From assembly GCF_034479615.1 (NCBI RefSeq), contig NZ_CP140255.1, positions 1,984,001 to 2,048,000 of the forward strand: DNA of 64,000 nt, given 5' to 3'. Under the pieces are notes generated by a model. The model was given only the letters and a program-made list of their open reading frames with translations. It was not told where the DNA came from and searched no databases. The position numbers and the translations under genes were made by a program. Positions 17,209 through 25,156 of this stretch are shown here, in pieces; position 1 is the stretch's first letter, and each line of letters begins with the position of its first letter. The stretch comes from Vreelandella neptunia (GTDB lineage Bacteria; Pseudomonadota; Gammaproteobacteria; Pseudomonadales; Halomonadaceae).

Positions 17209-17802
17209 ATGGAAAACGAACTAACCGCATCCTTTCCAGTATTGGGGATTGCTGCCTGGAGCGGCACCGGAAAAACGACGCTGTTAGAGAAGCTGCTACC
17301 ACGATTAGGCGAGTATGGCTTAAACGTCGCGGTGATTAAGCATGCTCACCATTCGTTTGATGTCGACCAGCCCGGCAAGGATAGTTATAAGCTGCGCAGC
17401 GCAGGTGCCGCACCGGTGCTAGTGGCTTCCCGTCAGCGGTTTGCGCTGATGCAGGAAACCCCCGGCCAGGATGAGCCTGATTTAGGCCAGTTAATTGCCA
17501 TGATGGTGCCGCACAAACCTGACCTGGTGATTGTCGAGGGTTTCAAGGCTTGGCCGATTCCCAAGCTGGTGTTATACCGCGACGGGATTGGCGATGCGGC
17601 GATTTTAACCGGCCAGTGGGTTGAGGCCGTCGCGCTCAGTGCGCCACCGCCTATCGACCTGGCGGCTTCGGTGGCTCAGTTAGATCTAGACGATAGCGAA
17701 GCGGTTGCACAATGGGTAGTGACCTGGTTAAGCGCTAAAAACGATACGATGTCTTCAAAAAATACGTCTTCAAAACATATGCCTTCAAAACAGCAATGGT
17801 GA
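17209..17802 (+). CDS. mobB: Molybdopterin-guanine dinucleotide biosynthesis adaptor MobB
   Basis: MobB is a GTP-binding partner of MobA in building the guanine dinucleotide form of the molybdenum cofactor. The 197-residue product has the P-loop WSGTGKTTL near residues 17-25, [12 protein letters not shown], the [11 protein letters not shown] block and VIVEGFK. The C-terminal tail of about 17 residues is Ser/Lys-rich and encoded by three 15-base tandem repeats, and it is not part of the family core. AGGAG precedes the ATG at 17209. MoaCD follows 4 bases later. Confidence 0.93.
   Translation: MENELTASFPVLGIAAWSGTGKTTLLEKLLPRLGEYGLNVAVIKHAHHSFDVDQPGKDSYKLRSAGAAPVLVASRQRFALMQETPGQDEPDLGQLIAMMVPHKPDLVIVEGFKAWPIPKLVLYRDGIGDAAILTGQWVEAVALSAPPPIDLAASVAQLDLDDSEAVAQWVVTWLSAKNDTMSSKNTSSKHMPSKQQW
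17752..17796 (+). repeat. Three 15-bp tandem repeats in the mobB 3' end
   Basis: Units 17752-17766, 17767-17781 and 17782-17796 each start (t/c)CTTCAAAA and encode [10 protein letters not shown] and PSKQQ. They are in frame, so copy-number change would lengthen or shorten only the disordered tail. Confidence 0.75.
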
Positions 17803-17806
17803 AAAC

Positions 17807-18604
17807 ATGCATCTGACCCACCTTAATACCCGTGGCGAAGCCAATATGGTGGACGTCGGCGATAAGCAGGAAACCCGCCGCGAAGCAGTCGCCTCGGGGC
17901 GCATTATCATGCAGCCTGAAACGCTGAAATTGCTTAGCGATGGTGAACTGCCCAAGGGCGATGTACTTGCTACCGCGCGGATTGCCGGTATCCAGGCTGC
18001 CAAGCGCACCCATGAGCTGATTCCGCTTTGCCATTCACTGGCGCTCTCCAAAGTATCGGTTGAGTTCGATATCGATGTGGCCGAATCCTGCGTTCATGTG
18101 ACCTCGCTGTGTCGCTTGAATGGACGCACCGGGGTTGAAATGGAAGCCCTTACCGCCGTCTCAGTAGCCTGTTTGACGCTTTACGATATGTGCAAAGCGG
18201 TCGATAAAGGTATGCGTATTGAGGCCATCCAGCTCGATAGCAAGCAGGGTGGGCTGCGCGGCGACTATCAGCGTATGAGTGCCCAGGCTCCGATTGTTAC
18301 CGGTGACGGTGTAGCCGGAGAAGTCAGCTTGGGCGAGCGCTGCCCTTCACCCTGTGTGCGGGTTAAGTTTTTAGCCGAACTACGCGAGCGGGTAGGCGAG
18401 AGTGAGGCCGTCGTGAGTCTTGATCAACTGGCTAGCCGCGACATTAGCGGATTAAAAGCCGCGCTGGCCGAGCAGGATAGTCGCTTTAAACAGCTTACCG
18501 ACCAGCGTACGCTGTGTGCGATTAACCAGGTCATGGCCAATGACGAGGCTTTAGTGACCGATGATGACGAAGTGGCGTTTTTCCCGCCAGTAACAGGGGG
18601 GTGA
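17807..18604 (+). CDS. moaC: Fused MoaC-MoaD molybdenum cofactor protein
   Basis: Residues 1 to about 160 are a complete MoaC, which with MoaA converts GTP to cyclic pyranopterin monophosphate. Visible are [40 protein letters not shown] and [14 protein letters not shown] with YDMCKAVDK. After a linker of about 20 residues, residues 182-265 form a MoaD-like ubiquitin fold beginning [11 protein letters not shown] and ending [10 protein letters not shown]. The terminal Gly-Gly is what MoeB adenylates and what becomes the thiocarboxylate sulfur donor to MoaE. The reading frame is continuous, so this is a real gene fusion. It overlaps moaE by four bases. Confidence 0.92.
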   Translation: MHLTHLNTRGEANMVDVGDKQETRREAVASGRIIMQPETLKLLSDGELPKGDVLATARIAGIQAAKRTHELIPLCHSLALSKVSVEFDIDVAESCVHVTSLCRLNGRTGVEMEALTAVSVACLTLYDMCKAVDKGMRIEAIQLDSKQGGLRGDYQRMSAQAPIVTGDGVAGEVSLGERCPSPCVRVKFLAELRERVGESEAVVSLDQLASRDISGLKAALAEQDSRFKQLTDQRTLCAINQVMANDEALVTDDDEVAFFPPVTGG

Positions 18605-19074
18605 GGGTGGATAATAAGCTGGATATTAAAGTAGTCATTCAAGCAGACCCGTTCTCAATGGCCTACGGCTATGACGATGCCTTGGCGGGGCGCAGCGATA
18701 TTGGCGCAGTGGTGAGTTTTACCGGCCTTGTGCGTGATTTTAATGAAACGCCGGACGTCACAGGGTTAACGCTGGAGCACTACCCGGGCATGACCGAACG
18801 TACGCTGACGGAGATTGGTGAGCAGGCCTGGCAGCGCTGGTCGCTCCAGGCGGTACGAATCATTCACCGCGTCGGTTACCTGGGGCCCGGCGATCCGATT
18901 GTGCGCGTGCTGGTGGCTAGCGCGCATCGGCGTGAAGCGTTTGAAGCCTGCGATTTTATTATGGATTTTCTGAAAACCCAGGCGCCTTTCTGGAAGAAAG
19001 AGCACTCTACCCAGGGCGAGTATTGGGTCAAAGAGCGCCACTCCGACCAACAGGATGCCGCGCGGTGGGAATGA
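18601..19074 (+). CDS. moaE: Molybdopterin synthase catalytic subunit
   Basis: MoaE inserts two sulfurs from thiocarboxylated MoaD into cPMP to form molybdopterin. The product of about 157 residues shows [52 protein letters not shown] and the catalytic-Lys stretch [10 protein letters not shown]. The start is a GTG overlapping the moaCD stop (GTGA). A second GTG at 18607 is also possible. The partner MoaD is the C-terminal half of the preceding gene. Confidence 0.94.
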   Translation: MRVDNKLDIKVVIQADPFSMAYGYDDALAGRSDIGAVVSFTGLVRDFNETPDVTGLTLEHYPGMTERTLTEIGEQAWQRWSLQAVRIIHRVGYLGPGDPIVRVLVASAHRREAFEACDFIMDFLKTQAPFWKKEHSTQGEYWVKERHSDQQDAARWE

Positions 19075-19107
19075 GTTTCCCGCGTCGCTGCTCGCAAAGA
19101 CTTGGCG

Positions 19108-20802
19108 CTAGCGATTAGCCGCATTTTTCAAGATGGGTTGTTCGGGCATTTCGGCGGCCATAATCTGTAGGTGCACGTCGGGCAGGTGCTGCATATGCTC
19201 CGCTAACCAGTGAACCAAGCGGGGCTGCAATGCCTGGCGCAAGTCGGCAAGCGTCTCTGCAGCAATCTCATCAAGCTGATCGTCCAGCCAATCGCTAAAG
19301 CTATCTTCATCCAGCGGGCTGGCCCCCGAGGCATCCAGCATCAAGCGACCAATACGCGCCCATCCTGTCTCAGTAGCCGTCACCGGCAGCGCTAAGTATA
19401 AGCTGCCGCGACGGGCCTTGCTGGCGTCGTTTACCTCGAGGCCAGGGTGGGGTACCACACTGTTTTGACTGACAATGCAGGGCGGCTGCGGATAGCGCGC
19501 CTCACAGCGCAGCCCGTGGCTATCGAAGAAAATTAGATCACCATTCACCGGCGCTAGCGGCGCGCTAACGCCCAGCTGTTGGGCAATTGCCTGATGAGCC
19601 TGCTGGTGGCGCACTTCGCCATGCACTGGCATAAGATGCTTGGGTCTTACCCACTGGTAAAGCTTGATGAGCTCATCCTCAGCTGGATGCCCGGTGGCAT
19701 GCAACTCAGGATGATTAACCTCGTCATAGATGCTGACACCTAAGTGCGCCAAGCGCTTTTTAAGCTGCTCAATGGGGCGCTCATTGCCGGGGATGGCTTT
19801 AGCCGAAAAGATGACGTTATCGCCCGGCTGAAGATCCACAAAAGGGTGCCGCCCCTGAGCTAGACGCTGTAGTGCAGCGCGGGGTTCACCCTGGCTGCCG
19901 GTGGCGATAATCACCACTTCATCCGGGGGGAGGTAACCTAAGTCATGATTGGGCACCAGCGGCGGTAAATCATCCATATAGCCAAGCCCACGTGCAACGC
20001 TGACCATGCGCTCCATAGAACGGCCCATCAAGCTGATGCGGCGGCCACATTGATGGGCTGCGCGCCCTATCGCTAACACCCGGGCAAGATTGCTGGCAAA
20101 GCAGGAGACCACTACGCGGCCCTGGCAGTTGCTGAGAGTTTTTGCCAGCGCCCGGGCGACGTCCCCCTCGCTGCCTGAGTGCCCGGGCATGGGGGCGTTA
20201 GTAGAATCGCCCACCACTAAATCAACTGGCGCAAGCGCCTTGAACTGGGCCGCGCTTATCGGCGTGCCGATGATCGGTTCAGGATCGAGTTTCCAGTCGC
20301 CGGTATGTAGAACGCGATAGCCTCCGGCCATCATGATCAGCGCACAGCTTTCGGGAATCGAGTGGGTTAAAAGCAGATAGCGCAGCGTAAATGGCCCGCT
20401 TTCCAACGCCTCGCCAGGTTCAATAACATGGATTGCTGCGCTGCTAAGCTGATGCTCGGCAAATTTTAGCCGCAACAGTCCGGCTGCCAGTGGGGTGGCA
20501 TAAATGGGGCAGTTCCACATTGGCCAGAGCCAGGCGACCGCACCAATGTGGTCTTCGTGGCCATGGGTGATAAATAGCGCTTTGGGCACGATCCCTAGTG
20601 CTTTCGGCGTATCGAGATTGGGTACCTGCAGCGGCGAGTTGGGAAGATCCTGGCGGATCATCATGCCGCAGTCCACGGCTATCCAGTGCTCGTCATAGCC
20701 GTATAGCGTTAGATTCATTCCAATCTCACCGCAACCCCCCAGCGGCAAAATGCGCAGCGGTGGACGACGACGGGGACGAATTTGAACGCGTGATGAATGC
20801 AT
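19108..20802 (-). CDS. RNase J-like beta-CASP metallo-beta-lactamase nuclease
   Basis: The 564-residue product begins LRILPLGGCGEIGMN, the characteristic RNase J opening. The metal motif is HGHEDH (His80, His82, Asp84, His85), followed by LTHSIPES and the third motif LHTGDWKLDP. The beta-CASP part shows GDSTNA, SCFASNLARV and TGSQGEPRAAL, and the C-terminal metal His is in MPVHGEVRH. This is the architecture of RNase J endo/5'-exoribonucleases. RNase J is uncommon in gammaproteobacteria, which rely on RNase E. The Gram-positive C-terminal domain is only partly recognisable. It is convergent with moaE and divergent from purU. Confidence 0.85.
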   Translation of the reverse strand: MHSSRVQIRPRRRPPLRILPLGGCGEIGMNLTLYGYDEHWIAVDCGMMIRQDLPNSPLQVPNLDTPKALGIVPKALFITHGHEDHIGAVAWLWPMWNCPIYATPLAAGLLRLKFAEHQLSSAAIHVIEPGEALESGPFTLRYLLLTHSIPESCALIMMAGGYRVLHTGDWKLDPEPIIGTPISAAQFKALAPVDLVVGDSTNAPMPGHSGSEGDVARALAKTLSNCQGRVVVSCFASNLARVLAIGRAAHQCGRRISLMGRSMERMVSVARGLGYMDDLPPLVPNHDLGYLPPDEVVIIATGSQGEPRAALQRLAQGRHPFVDLQPGDNVIFSAKAIPGNERPIEQLKKRLAHLGVSIYDEVNHPELHATGHPAEDELIKLYQWVRPKHLMPVHGEVRHQQAHQAIAQQLGVSAPLAPVNGDLIFFDSHGLRCEARYPQPPCIVSQNSVVPHPGLEVNDASKARRGSLYLALPVTATETGWARIGRLMLDASGASPLDEDSFSDWLDDQLDEIAAETLADLRQALQPRLVHWLAEHMQHLPDVHLQIMAAEMPEQPILKNAANR

Positions 20803-20948
20803 CTGTTATGAAAAACCTAAAAAGTAGTGACTTAACTATACGGGAAGGCAGGGGCGGCTAACAATCATCCTTGGCCTTCCGATACAATATGCAGCCTAAG
20901 CCGCTGGTTTGTCATAATTACCTTAGAAATAGGTCAAGAGTAGCTCAC

Positions 20949-21803
20949 ATGTCTCATTATTATCGTTTAGTGGTTTCCTGTCCTGATCGGGTAGGTATTG
21001 TTGCACGGGTTTCAAACTTTATTGCCCAGCAGGGTGGCTCCATCACCGAAGCCAGCCAGCACTCTGATTTAGAAACCGGCTGCTTTTTTATGCGCTATGA
21101 AATTCTGGCGGATTCGGTGGGTATGTCGGTGGAAGCACTGCGCGCGGCGTTTGAACCGGTGGCCAGCGAATTCAATATGCAGTGGTCACTGGTGGATACC
21201 CAGCAGCGTCGCCGCGTAGTGCTGATGGTGTCGCGGGAGTCACACTGCTTGGTAGATCTACTTTACCGCTGGCAGGCGGGTGAGCTGGATTGCGATATTG
21301 TTGGGGTTATCTCCAACCATGACGATATGCGTTCGCTGACCGAGTGGTACGGCATTCCTTACCACCATGTGCCGGTCGACCCCGACAATAAGCAAGCGTC
21401 GTTTGCCAAGGTTCAAGCTGAAATCGACAGCGCTCGCGCTGACTGCGTGGTGCTGGCGCGCTATATGCAAATACTGCCCCCCGAGCTGTGCGCGCGCTAT
21501 GCGGGGCGAGTGATCAATATTCACCACAGCTTTTTGCCCTCTTTTGCCGGGGCTAAGCCTTACCATCAAGCCTACCAGCGTGGCGTTAAACTGATCGGCG
21601 CTACCTGTCACTATGTAACCGAGGAACTCGACGCAGGTCCTATCATCGAACAGGATATCCATCGTGTTAGCCACTGCCACACACCCACTGATCTAGTGCG
21701 CTTTGGACGTGATGTAGAAAAAGCCGTGCTCGCTCGGGGCTTGCGCTGGCACTTGGAAGATCGCGTGCTGGTGCACGGCAACAAGACAGTGGTATTTAGT
21801 TAA
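20949..21803 (+). CDS. purU: Formyltetrahydrofolate deformylase
   Basis: PurU hydrolyses 10-formyl-THF to formate and THF, supplying formate for PurT and balancing the one-carbon pool. The 284-residue product has an N-terminal ACT domain (YYRLVVSCPDRVGIVARVSNF) and a C-terminal formyl-transferase domain with INIHHSFLPSFAGAKPYHQAY (Asn and His catalytic residues) and ATCHYVTEELDAGPIIEQD. The start at 20949 fits the family N terminus. An in-frame extension to 20871 is rejected. Confidence 0.95.
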   Translation: MSHYYRLVVSCPDRVGIVARVSNFIAQQGGSITEASQHSDLETGCFFMRYEILADSVGMSVEALRAAFEPVASEFNMQWSLVDTQQRRRVVLMVSRESHCLVDLLYRWQAGELDCDIVGVISNHDDMRSLTEWYGIPYHHVPVDPDNKQASFAKVQAEIDSARADCVVLARYMQILPPELCARYAGRVINIHHSFLPSFAGAKPYHQAYQRGVKLIGATCHYVTEELDAGPIIEQDIHRVSHCHTPTDLVRFGRDVEKAVLARGLRWHLEDRVLVHGNKTVVFS

Positions 21804-21827
21804 CGCTCATCAACCCTAGAGGCCGCC

Positions 21828-22499
21828 ATGTCATTTGCGCAAAGTGTACTAGCGCCCTGGGCGCTGCTGCTCACCTGGCTACTCTCGCTGGGCGTGATAG
21901 CGTGGACACTTTGGCGGCGGCCCTGGCAGGTATTGATCGAGGATACCGCGCTTCAGCACCGCTGGTTAGGCGCCACGCTGGCGGTGATGCTTATGTGGCA
22001 GCTTCGCGCGCAGGCGGTTGATTGGCTAACGCTGCACCTTGTCTTTACGGTATTGATGACACTGGTTTTTAAAGCGCCGTTAGCGCTGATCAGCAACGTG
22101 CTGATCAATATCGCCATGGTGGTGATTGGTCGCAATGAATGGATGTTGTTGGGGGCAAATGTGCTGGTTACCGGGATCGTTCCGGCGGCCGTTATTGGCA
22201 CGGTATGGCGGCTGGTAGATCGCCGCCTGCCGGATAACTTGATGGTCTTTCTGTTTGCCTGCGGCTTTTTTGGCGCGGCGCTGGCAACGCTAGGGGGAGG
22301 TCTGGCGGCGGTAGTGCTGATTATCGTCGCAGGGACTGACCCTGAGGCGATCTACCTTGCCCAGGAGTACGCGCGCTTCCTGCCCTTGTTAATGCCTTCA
22401 GAGGCGTTTATTACCGGCATGCTGCTAAGTATTTTATTGGTCTATCACCCTAACTGGGTGGCCACCTTCAATGACCACCGCTATATCGACATGCAATAG
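21828..22499 (+). CDS. CbiM-like integral membrane protein
   Basis: The 223-residue protein has about six hydrophobic helices and resembles the CbiM/COG3235 family of energy-coupling-factor-type permeases. This is judged from the arrangement of helices around LVFKAPLALISN and the late FLPLLMPSEAFITGM segment. No ECF ATPase or T component lies nearby, so it may work alone or with distant partners. Cobalt or nickel specificity would be guesswork. It follows purU by 24 bases and ends beside a palindromic element. Confidence 0.65.
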   Translation: MSFAQSVLAPWALLLTWLLSLGVIAWTLWRRPWQVLIEDTALQHRWLGATLAVMLMWQLRAQAVDWLTLHLVFTVLMTLVFKAPLALISNVLINIAMVVIGRNEWMLLGANVLVTGIVPAAVIGTVWRLVDRRLPDNLMVFLFACGFFGAALATLGGGLAAVVLIIVAGTDPEAIYLAQEYARFLPLLMPSEAFITGMLLSILLVYHPNWVATFNDHRYIDMQ

Positions 22500-22507
22500 T
22501 GTGGGGA

Positions 22508-22675
22508 CTAGCAGCCTGTCGGGCTTGACCGATCGTCGCGAGAAGCACGGATTTTGAGCCAAATTTATCGATCGATTGAGGCGAATAGCGCGCTATTTAA
22601 CGAAATCGATCGAATAAAGTTGGCCAAAATACCGGGATTCGCAGTAGATCAGTGTTAAGTCCGACAGGCTGCTAG
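22508..22675. mobile_element. 168-bp palindromic element (MITE-like) at the lexA 3' end
   Basis: The 19-base ends CTAGCAGCCTGTCGGGCTT (22508-22526) and its inverse (22657-22675) differ at one base. The interior is also an imperfect palindrome, with GATCG near one side and CGATC near the other and centre AATAGCGCGCTATT. It encodes nothing. The right end overlaps the lexA stop codon at 22672-22674. The structure is that of a small non-autonomous repeat or fold-back element. It also separates the convergent permease and lexA genes. Confidence 0.75.
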
Positions 22676-23352
22676 CCGAGTGCCTGGCCGTTACCGCCTC
22701 GAATCACTCCGACTCCAACGCCTTCGATATCGAGGGATTGGGAGCGCAGGTCGATTTCAATGGGCGCAAAATCAGGGTTCTCTGCAAACAGCGTCACTTG
22801 ATGCCCCTGGCGTTTGAAGCGTTTAACCGTTACTTCATCGTCTAAGCGGGCAACCACAATCTGGCCATCGCGCACTCGGTCGGTGCGATGAACCGCCAAT
22901 AAATCACCCTCCAAAATGCCAATATCCTTCATGGAAAGCCCGCGCACACGCAGCAGGTAGTCAGCTTTGGGCGTGAAGTACTCAGCCGGTAGGGGGCAGT
23001 AACGATCAATATGTTCAGCGGCTAAAATGGGGCTTCCAGCGGCCACCTCACCGATCACTGGCAGGCCAGCGGGCAGGGGTTCAACGTTGGCAGCGGGTAA
23101 CGCGGTGACTGCGCTATCGAGGGTCTCTTGAGGTTCCTGGTTGGGCAGGCGAATGCCTCGAGACGTGTTGCGGATAATGCGAATAACGCCTTTGCGTTCC
23201 AGCGCGCGCAGGTGCTCTTCAGCCGCATTGGGGGAGCGGAAGCCGAGTGCTTTGGCAATCTCAGCACGGGTAGGAGGGTAGCCAAATTCGCCCATAGTCT
23301 TAACGATAAAATCAAACACGTGCTGTTGGCGAGCGGTTAGCGGACGCGACAT
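22672..23352 (-). CDS. lexA: LexA repressor
   Basis: LexA represses SOS genes and self-cleaves when RecA filaments form. The 226-residue product has the winged helix ([26 protein letters not shown]), the scissile Ala105-Gly106 in GEVAAGSP, nucleophile Ser140 in [10 protein letters not shown] and Lys177 in VTVKR. The spacing matches E. coli, but the hinge is about 20 residues longer. The ATG at 23352 is preferred to 23364 because GGAG lies 6 bases before it. It is divergent from psrA, an arrangement shared with Pseudomonas. The stop codon lies inside a palindromic element. Confidence 0.97.
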   Translation of the reverse strand: MSRPLTARQQHVFDFIVKTMGEFGYPPTRAEIAKALGFRSPNAAEEHLRALERKGVIRIIRNTSRGIRLPNQEPQETLDSAVTALPAANVEPLPAGLPVIGEVAAGSPILAAEHIDRYCPLPAEYFTPKADYLLRVRGLSMKDIGILEGDLLAVHRTDRVRDGQIVVARLDDEVTVKRFKRQGHQVTLFAENPDFAPIEIDLRSQSLDIEGVGVGVIRGGNGQALG

Positions 23353-23411
23353 ACCAGACTCCATAAATAGTGAATAGACAGTAACAAGCTAAATGTCGAC
23401 TTAATCAATAA

Positions 23412-23444
23412 GTGTTTAAGTATACAGTATGTTCCTCTGTCCAG
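23412..23444 (-). promoter_or_regulatory. Two LexA (SOS) box-like operators upstream of lexA
   Basis: On the minus strand, CTGTATACTTAAACAC (23412-23427) and CTGGACAGAGGAACAT (23429-23444) match CTG-N10-CAG except at the last position or positions. They are tandem, adjacent and 60-90 bases before the lexA start, as in the autoregulated E. coli lexA promoter. Confidence 0.65.
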
Positions 23445-23496
23445 TATATGGCCTGTCAGTGCCTATCGACTATGTCTATACAATTTTCCTAAGAAA

Positions 23497-23628
23497 CCTC
23501 TGATTAACTATTGCGCTCGACCATACGGCGTTAAAAATCGCCTCAAAATGCTCATTTACAACCCGTAAACTCCGCTTTTTCGTTGATTTTTGCCTTGTCT
23601 GGTCTTCGCTCATTACGTTAAACAGAGG
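23497..23628. mobile_element. 132-bp imperfect palindromic repeat in the lexA-psrA region
   Basis: The ends CCTCTGATTAAC (23497-23508) and GTTAAACAGAGG (23617-23628) are inverted with one mismatch. Further inside, GCGCTCGACCA opposes TGGTCTTCGCTC, and AAAATCG opposes CGTTGATTTT. No reading frame is present. It looks like a short dispersed fold-back or MITE-like element between the SOS boxes and the psrA promoter. Confidence 0.6.
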
Positions 23629-23642
23629 CCCCTTAATCGTTT

Positions 23643-23750
23643 GAAACTAAGTTTCTGCTTATTTAACCTGCCACATTTTGTCAGTAAATCAAGCGTTGAG
23701 CCCACCAAGGTTATGGCATAGTATTTTGCTATGTTTTAAACACCTGTTTC
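23643..23750 (+). promoter_or_regulatory. psrA promoter with PsrA-box-like palindromes
   Basis: TTGAGC (23696-23701) and TAGTAT (23719-23724) are 17 bases apart, giving a start near 23731. Upstream, GAAACTAAGTTTC (23643-23655) fits the Pseudomonas PsrA operator form (G/C)AAAC-N2-4-GTTT(G/C). A second, weaker AAACACCTGTTTC (23738-23750) lies at the start of the transcript. Autorepression by PsrA is inferred. Confidence 0.55.
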
Positions 23751-23763
23751 CCTGGAGAGCGAC

Positions 23764-24456
23764 ATGGCTCAATCTGATACGGTGACCCGTATACTCGATA
23801 CTGCTGAGGTGCTGTTTGCAGAGCGGGGTTTTGCCGAAACTTCGCTGCGCAACATCACTAGCAAAGCGCGCGTTAACCTGGCCGCTGTTAATTACCATTT
23901 TGGTTCCAAAAAAGCCCTGATTCAGGCCGTTTTTTCCCGCTATTTGGATCCTTTTACTCAGCGTTTTCATACCGCGCTGGATGAGCTGGAAGGCCAACAC
24001 GCTGGTCGTGTTATTCCACTTGAAACACTGCTCGAAACCATGGCCACCACCGTTCTTGCGGTACCCGCCGAACGTAATAGCTTAAAAGTGTTCATGCGCT
24101 TGCTCGGTCTTGCCTACAGCCAGGCACAGGGGCATCTCAGGCGCTATATCCAGCAAGAGTATGGTGATGTGTTTACCCGCTTCACCGAGCTTGTACGTAA
24201 AGCAACGCCGGATCTGCCTGACGCTGAGCGCTTTTGGCGGCTACACTTTATGCTTGGGACGGTAATATTTACCCTTTCTGGCCTCGATGCACTGCGCGAT
24301 ATCGCGGAGAAGGATTACCACGAACAGGTCTCGGTGCGTGATTTGGTCAGACGCTTGCTTCCTGTCGTTGTGGCTGCCATGAATGCGCCGTTACCCATGA
24401 CCCTTGAAGAAGCCAAACCTGAAGAAGGAAAACATGCGAACGCCTACGCTAGCTGA
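23764..24456 (+). CDS. psrA: TetR-family regulator PsrA
   Basis: PsrA is a long-chain fatty-acid-responsive repressor that in Pseudomonas controls beta-oxidation and itself and activates rpoS. The 230-residue product has a TetR helix-turn-helix almost identical to the Pseudomonas protein (ILDTAEVLFAERGFAETSLR, then VNLAAVNYHFGSKKALIQAVF) and a C-terminal effector domain with FMRLLGLAYSQAQGHLRRY and RLHFMLG. Divergent adjacency to lexA supports orthology. GGAGAG precedes the ATG. The 3' end overlaps the L,D-transpeptidase gene by 23 bases. Confidence 0.9.
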   Translation: MAQSDTVTRILDTAEVLFAERGFAETSLRNITSKARVNLAAVNYHFGSKKALIQAVFSRYLDPFTQRFHTALDELEGQHAGRVIPLETLLETMATTVLAVPAERNSLKVFMRLLGLAYSQAQGHLRRYIQQEYGDVFTRFTELVRKATPDLPDAERFWRLHFMLGTVIFTLSGLDALRDIAEKDYHEQVSVRDLVRRLLPVVVAAMNAPLPMTLEEAKPEEGKHANAYAS

Positions 24457-24970
24457 GCTACCTCCCACTGAGAATATCTGGCTGGAGATTGATACTACCC
24501 AACAGGCGCTGCGCTGTTGGCGAGGGCCTAAAGTGCTCCATGAGTGTGCAATCTCCTCCGGTGCTGCTGGAAGCGGGGAGCGCAATGGCAGTGGTAAAAC
24601 GCCCCACGGCTGGCATTATGTGCGAGCCGCTATTGGTGGAGACATGCCCGAAAATGCGGTGTTTCGCGGTCGTCGCTGGACGGGCGAGACCTTTTCGCCC
24701 GAACTCGCCAAAGAGCATCCTGAGCGTGATTGGATTTTGACCCGCATACTGTGGCTGTGTGGCTTGGAAAAAGGCGTGAACCGCGGTGGTCAGGTGGACT
24801 CGCAAAGGCGCTATATCTACCTGCACGGGACGCCGTATGAAGAGCCTATGGGAGTAGCTGCGTCCCACGGCTGTATTCGTGTACGCAATCCTGATCTGCT
24901 CTATATCTTTTCGTTAGCGTTGCCGGGAACACCTGTTTGGTTGCACGGTGGCCGCCAATCCTTTGATTGA
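24434..24970 (+). CDS. L,D-transpeptidase (YkuD) family protein
   Basis: YkuD enzymes form or use 3-3 peptidoglycan cross-links through a Cys nucleophile. The 178-residue product carries the substrate-strand ISSGAAGSGERNGSGKTPHG segment, YIYLHGTPYE and the catalytic SHGCIRVRN (His-Gly-Cys-x-Arg). It has no signal peptide or membrane helix from the ATG at 24434, which follows AAGGA. The protein would therefore be cytoplasmic unless exported another way. Such short leaderless YkuD proteins exist in gammaproteobacteria, but their role is unclear. The start lies inside psrA, so translation is coupled. Confidence 0.85.
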   Translation: MRTPTLAELPPTENIWLEIDTTQQALRCWRGPKVLHECAISSGAAGSGERNGSGKTPHGWHYVRAAIGGDMPENAVFRGRRWTGETFSPELAKEHPERDWILTRILWLCGLEKGVNRGGQVDSQRRYIYLHGTPYEEPMGVAASHGCIRVRNPDLLYIFSLALPGTPVWLHGGRQSFD

Positions 24971-25007
24971 CCTTTTTCAATTGTTTCAAAATCCATGATC
25001 ACATGGG

Positions 25008-25100
25008 GAGGGTAGGTTGAAGCGAGGGTCTTTCGCTTCAGGGACGGCGAAAGTAGCGCCCATGGATGGGGTAACAGCGCCCTCGCGGAAACCTGCCCTC
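25008..25100 (+). ncRNA. Candidate branched structured RNA element upstream of nagZ
   Basis: An 11-bp closing helix GAGGGTAGGTT (25008-25018) / AACCTGCCCTC (25090-25100) encloses GCGAGGG (25022-25028) / CCCTCGC (25080-25086). Inside are a hairpin CTTTCGC (25030-25036) / GCGAAAG (25047-25053) with loop containing AGGGACG, and a weaker CCC/GGG hairpin with loop ATGGAT. Both loops expose GGA within CANGGAYG-like contexts (CAGGGACG, CATGGATG), the recognition form of CsrA/RsmA. No promoter or T-run terminator of its own was identified, and strand is assigned only from the GGA loops. It could instead be a DNA-level repeat. Confidence 0.5.
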
Positions 25101-25156
25101 ATCATCGAAGTTTATCGATTGCCAACTACGATTGCCTTGGCAAAACTACACAGATT

